Origin: Phytopythium helicoides
Taxonomy: Eukaryota; Oomycota; Peronosporomycetes; Pythiales; Pythiaceae
Length of the DNA stretch: 64,000 bases
Direction: 5' to 3'
NCBI GenBank assembly: GCA_024867545.1
Contig: JANFNE010000012.1
Location: 930,001 to 994,000, forward strand
Shown: positions 59,417-64,000 of the stretch, piece after piece
Position numbering within the stretch: position 1 is the stretch's first letter
Layout of the letters: the number at the start of each line of letters is the position of its first letter
The notes under the pieces: model-generated
What the model saw: the letters and a program-made list of their open reading frames with translations, nothing else
Told to the model about the DNA's origin: nothing
The model's database searches: none
Made by a program: the position numbers and the translations under genes

Positions 59417-62400
59417 CAAGCTGGAGACCGGCCGGCCGGCTGCCCGGGCCGCCTGCCACTCGGAGCTGCGCAGCCGAGAGTGGGTACAGCACGTTGCAAA
59501 GCGGAGACTTTTCTATTCTTCTACGGTACGCGCCGCCTGCGGGTCGGAGCGGTCAAGCGCCGCTCGTGGCTGACCGCCAGCCCCCTGATTCGCGCCGCGC
59601 CCAATCAGCGTCCGCGCCGCCGATCGTCGCGTCGTCCGTGAAATGTACAGTATGTACCGGCACGCGTCTTATTCGCTGGCCACTTGGCGCGGGTTGCTTG
59701 TGTTTGCTTTTTGCGCTTTCGGGCAAGCAATAGCTTGCTGTGTGGGCTGTTGCAGCGCACGGTAGATTTTACTACTGTACACTCATGCGGTCGGGTGGCG
59801 GAGCGGCGCTGAACACACAACTGGCATCAAAAAAGGTATTGCTCGCGTCGTGCAATCCTCTTGGGAAATGTATGGTCGGCTGAAAAAGATGTGTCCGAAA
59901 TAACAAAAAGTCTCCATGAGTCACAGGCAAATTTGCTTCAAATGTAGCGTCATTTTGGGAATTTTGATGGATCGAAATTCTGGGTTGTCGCGGACCAATC
60001 ACCGAGCGGAGACCGTGAGTGGCATCCCTGGTGGCACTCCTCCATCGAGATGATGCCACCATGCCACCACTACAGTTCGTTCGAAATGGAAATGAGGCGT
60101 TCTCGGTGCTCGCCGCGGCGGCAAAGCCCGCAGTAACTCGCGACAACCGCTCAACGGACCAGAAAGCCGCACCGGCCGTGCTCTACGGAGCTGGGCAGTG
60201 TCTGAAACATCGGGCAGCTTGGAACGCGTCGCCAAACAAAGCCGCTATGAGAGTGGCCTCCGCTCCACGCCACTTGGCGCTCGTTGGGGCCGGAACGGTG
60301 GCGCGTGCCGAGCCGGACAAGTGTACATCAGCTACCTTCATTCGGGCCTCGCGCCTCGCCCTGACGGTGATTTGACGCCCTGAGGAAAATCCACGCTCGA
60401 CACCGACGGGGTTGATGGATTCGTGGCCCAAAGCGGCCTCGTTGCGCGGCTGTCCGGTAGTACGCGGCGGGATCTTCCGCACTCCTGTCACCCACCGGCG
60501 ACACGCTTGACGTCAAGGTGCAACGCGTGCAAGTGCTCGCAGTCTTCGCCGCCGACGAACACGTATCCAAACGAATTTGGCCTTGTCCCAAATCAGCAGT
60601 CGTTATTTTTTGGTGCTTCGCGGGAAGGGCGCCACGCGTTCCACCCAAGTTCTGCGAGCGTGCTAGCACTTCGGCGTATTTACTGCTCAAATGCGCATTG
60701 GCGATAGTTTGCAGTCGTACTGTCAGCATTTCGCTCCCCTCCAAGTCATCATCACCTTGCAGCAACGAGGTTCTTCCAGCATATCCTCTACAGGTTCAAA
60801 GAGTATCTTTTACAGCGCCAGATGTGGCGGCCTGAACCAACTGTCTCGGATCGGGCTCTTGAAGGTGCGGTGGGAGGCTGTACACCTCTTTTGAACTAGA
60901 GTATCATTTATTTGTCTCAAAGCGCCCACTGCTGCTTTTGCAGAATTGGCACGCACGATGATTTTCTTTCGAGCTACCTCACCACCAACTTATCAAAAAG
61001 AGGGGCTGGTCTGCGCGCTACGCAAGCAAAAACTCGCTTCGAGGGCTCCAGGATATTTCGGCTGACGGTCATGGCGCACATATCCATTTGCTACGTTGTT
61101 ATCCATACGCACCATGGTCTGTCCGTGTCGGCTTCGGACGGGCTCGCGATCAAGCGGGCTGTGACCGCAGCTAGTCGTGCGTGCGAGGGCCTGTCGCGGC
61201 CACTTCCTTGATCTGCCGAGGGCTGGGCTCCGATATGGAAGGAACGGCATAGAAACGGACTCCACAACCAAAGAAGCTCCCGGTGGCCGAGCCACCAAAC
61301 CTCTCGCCTGTCCCCAGTCGCGGCCACAATAATGGACACCTGTCGTCGCCCCCAGACCCGCCAGCTCCGGACTGACGGCCCCCCAAAGCAAAGAGAGCTG
61401 GAGCTCCAAGCCGGAGCCCGTCCGTCTTATTCGAAAGTGTCGAAATTCGAGCTCCGAATAAGAAGAAGGTCGGGTCGATCAGTCGACCAGCATTCAGACG
61501 GGGTGGGTGGACTAAGCAGCCTGAACCCATCTCTGCAGTGTGTTCAGCGCCAGTGTACAGTCCAGTGCCACCGTTTAATATCCAATGCCACGCTCCACTG
61601 CTGCTTCTGCTCCCCAAGGACAACGCAATGCCGTTGTCACACACTGCGCCTGATCCTCCTCACCGGCCGGATGAGGCGAAGCAAGGCGAGGCGAAGCGCA
61701 TCCCCGACATCTGGTCGAGTTGACAAGTTGCTTCCATCTGTTGCTGCCTCAGTCGCTGTGCTGCCACTGTTTCGCATCTCCTGACCGCACTGTTGCGCTC
61801 GACAGAAGCACTGCGGTCCAGCGAGCCACCGGCTCCAACGTCCGTGGCAAGAGGACCAGACCACTTGACACCGTTACAGGAGAAGTCACCGAGCCACGTC
61901 CGACCATCGACGCGTGTCATTCGCCGTGCCGCTCTGCCGATGCGCTCGTGACGCGTCTGCCTCAGGCCAATCAGATTCGATCGCGAGTGTTGAGACGTCC
62001 GTCGATCCCGTCGGTCCACCCGAGATGGTTCCTCGATGAGTTCTCCACCGACCATCTCATCCGTTCACTAGAGAGAATGAGGAGGGAGGAGAACTCGCGG
62101 GGACCCATCCGTAGCTTCAGATGACGCTCACGAAAATGCATTGGAGTAGGAGGACTGACTGAATGGAGAGAGAGAAAATGAAGTTAAGGCAGGAAAGAGC
62201 AGGACGAGATTCGCGTGTGATTGACGAGGAAGGTGGATGGAGCGTTCGATCATCCCGAAGAGAAAGCATTCGTGGCAGCACGGCAATGGGATGGAAAGCT
62301 CTCTCAACCCAGGACTCGTCATTGGTTGTCAGCTGAAGAGGAGATGGAGGAGGAGGAGCGTTGCATTGTGTTACTACTGCATTTCTATGAGGAGAATCTA

Positions 62401-62593
62401 CTTTTACCTCAGCTACGGCTCGCGATCCGACGGTCTTGACGTCACGATGCGGTTGCGTGTCTGGCCTCTCCATGGACTTCGATCGCGTGGCTGAGCTCGC
62501 TTCAACTTCAGAGTTCGTGGGTGCCTTGCATGAGCTCCACAAACTCCCGAACCGTCTGCCTCTCCACCTATGACCCCGCCAGCTCTCCGTCTC
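59417..62593. other. Long stretch without a recognised gene
   Basis: About 3.2 kb. Many overlapping open frames on both strands, none with a signal peptide, known domain or codon bias like the neighbouring genes. It may contain decayed transposon sequence next to the hAT element, but I cannot show it. Confidence 0.4.
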
Positions 62594-62862
62594 GAGGTCA
62601 TCAAAAGGCTATTGTTGCTGGTGTACAACTCGCACTGTCTCCGCTGTCATCCGCATCTTTACTCGTTTTTACATGTTCGTTTAGCTCGTCCCACCTGCGT
62701 TTTATCTCGAGCCTTCATGCCTCCTTGCGCTCTGGAACCCCCGCCACCTCCACAGCAGCTCGCATACACGAAGTCATCAAAAAGCTACTGTTGCTGGTGT
62801 ACAACTGCACCGTCTCCGTTTCACCCGCGTCTTCACTCGCTTTTACATGTTCGTTGAGCTCA
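62594..62862. repeat. Direct duplication of a ~93-nt unit
   Basis: Units at 62,594-62,688 and 62,770-62,862 share GTCATCAAAA, TTGCTGGTGTACAACT, TTTTACATGTTCGTT and AGCTC blocks, about 80% similar by eye and 176 nt apart. They lie just downstream of the transposase stop and may be subterminal repeats of the hAT element. Confidence 0.65.
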
Positions 62863-62879
62863 TAATTCCTGCCCTGTGT

Positions 62880-64000
62880 CTAAACGTTCATGCGCTCCAT
62901 CTCGGGGATTCGAGACACGCTGCGGCAGAAGAGCACCTGTGCAGCGACTTCAATGTCAAGCCTAGCCTTCTTCTCACGCATGAGTTGACCAACATTGGTA
63001 AAGGCTTCGCGGAACGACACTGACACCGCGCTCATGCACAAGTACCGCTTTGCAACGCGGGACAAAAGCGGGAAAGCTCGACGATAGCGGCCCCACCACG
63101 CAAGTGGGTCACTCTCCCCTTCATTTGCTGCAGGGAGAGACGGGGAGTCCAGATACTGCTGGATCTGCGTGCGCAGAGCTTCACGGTCGGATGCTGGCGG
63201 ATCTTCCAGTGGGAAGAACTCGTGGAGCAAAGATCGATTACCCACCGCAGACGGCCTTGAAGGCGTAGACGAAGCCACGGGGGTACTGGAGACAGAAACC
63301 GGCTTATCCCCGCTAGAAACCAGTACATTGGTAGCGTCCACGCTTTTCTTCGTATCGACATCGTCAACTTCGTCCAGAACCTCCTTCGGCGCGTCCACTG
63401 CACCATCGCCGACAAGTTCTCCGTGGAGTAAGAGGAGCAAATCTACAAGACGCTCTCGCTCGCTCTCTGGAAGAAACGGCAATGCTTTAAACCGCGGGTC
63501 CATCAGGCATGCCATGTGAGCCGAATCGGGAGCGTGCGCGCCTGATGCGCACATTTCAAGCTTTAGGTTGGCGCTTATAGCATTGCGCACCGCTGCCACG
63601 ACAGAATTGTCGACCCACTGAGTTGCGTCCGCTAGATGCTTCCGAAGACTCTGAAGAACGGGCTCGACAAGTGATAGCGCAGGGAAATCAAGCTGAGAAA
63701 CCTGAACAACACCCTCAATTGGCTCGAGAAGGCGAGCGAGTTGCTTGAGCGTTGCCCACTCGTCGTGGGAAAGTTCGCAGCAAACGAAGCGTAGCTGCAT
63801 GGGTCGCCGCGCTGCGCTAGTGTCAGACTCGAGTCCAGTCTTGTAGAGCAATAGCATCGGTTCGAGCTCTACAATCCGACAAATCATTGCGATCGTCGAG
63901 TTCCATCGATCCTCAAAATCACAAATCACTGGCAAAGGTTGCATGGGTGGATTTGACGCCCAGCCAGCACCACTGTAACCTGCCTTGCTGCTGTTGGGCT
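62880..64000 (-). mobile_element. hAT-family transposase (partial, runs off the window)
   Basis: C-terminal 354 residues from the Met at 63,944, open further to the window edge. EDRWNSTIAMICRIVEL matches the conserved DxRWNST region of hAT transposases. PLAWWGRYRRAFPLLSRVAKRYLCM to LDIEVAAQVLFC is the hAT dimerisation domain, with the usual W and LS residues. It is intact in the visible part; an acidic Ser/Val-rich linker (about 185-235) lies between them. The catalytic N-terminal half and terminal inverted repeat are outside the window. Either an active element or a domesticated ZBED-like gene. Confidence 0.85.

Noticed and set aside
60328..60765. 145-residue minus-strand frame as a possible gene
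   Set aside because: No recognised domain, broken continuation in other frames, and no promoter; possibly decayed repeat sequence, but unsupported.

Overview
The window looks like nuclear DNA of an oomycete (Phytophthora/Pythium-type stramenopile). The reasons are: secreted GH28 polygalacturonases of the oomycete kind; copies of the oomycete core promoter (initiator plus flanking region, CTCATTCCGCAATTTC-like) 40-100 nt before start codons; several small RWP-RK proteins; ferric-reductase-like oxidoreductases; and compact genes with few GT-AG introns of about 57-90 nt. The species cannot be named from sequence alone.

0-41 kb is a plastic, plant-cell-wall-degradation region. It holds nine full-length polygalacturonase genes (here PG-A to PG-I, in coordinate order), one 3' PG remnant, two ferric-reductase-like genes, a GT32-like membrane glycosyltransferase candidate, an IQ/EF-hand/C2H2 protein and its truncated mirror copy, two copies of an orphan multi-pass membrane protein, a casein kinase 1 and a coiled-coil ZZ-finger protein. 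Six of the nine PGs are three head-to-head pairs (PG-C/D, PG-E/F, PG-H/I). Each pair sits in a large inverted duplication: coordinates mirror exactly about 17,906, 28,243 and 39,167 through the coding regions. Outside the E/F and H/I pairs lie 3' pieces of the orphan membrane gene; outside the C/D pair lies the EF-hand/C2H2 gene and its copy. The spacers of the second and third palindromes are homologous to each other in opposite orientation, so a whole PG-spacer-PG module has been copied.

41-59.4 kb is a compact housekeeping block: AP endonuclease, a BTB protein, four RWP-RK putative transcription factors, a membrane-anchored cysteine-rich protein, hypoxanthine-guanine phosphoribosyltransferase, a mitochondrial BolA-like protein and a RIC1 homologue (Rab6 GEF subunit) with an apparent PDZ insertion. 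59.4-62.9 kb shows no convincing gene, and the right edge carries a partial hAT transposase.

Several conserved genes (ferric reductase 1, EF-hand protein, orphan membrane protein copy 1, AP endonuclease, BTB protein, HGPRT, Cys-rich protein) contain single-base frame disruptions, nearly all apparent +1 insertions. This points either to uncorrected assembly errors or to gene decay, and must be settled before the genes are called pseudogenes.

Functionally the PGs would be secreted to depolymerise host pectin. The ferric reductases would serve iron uptake or redox at membranes. The remaining genes are intracellular signalling, DNA repair, purine salvage, Fe-S assembly and Golgi traffic.
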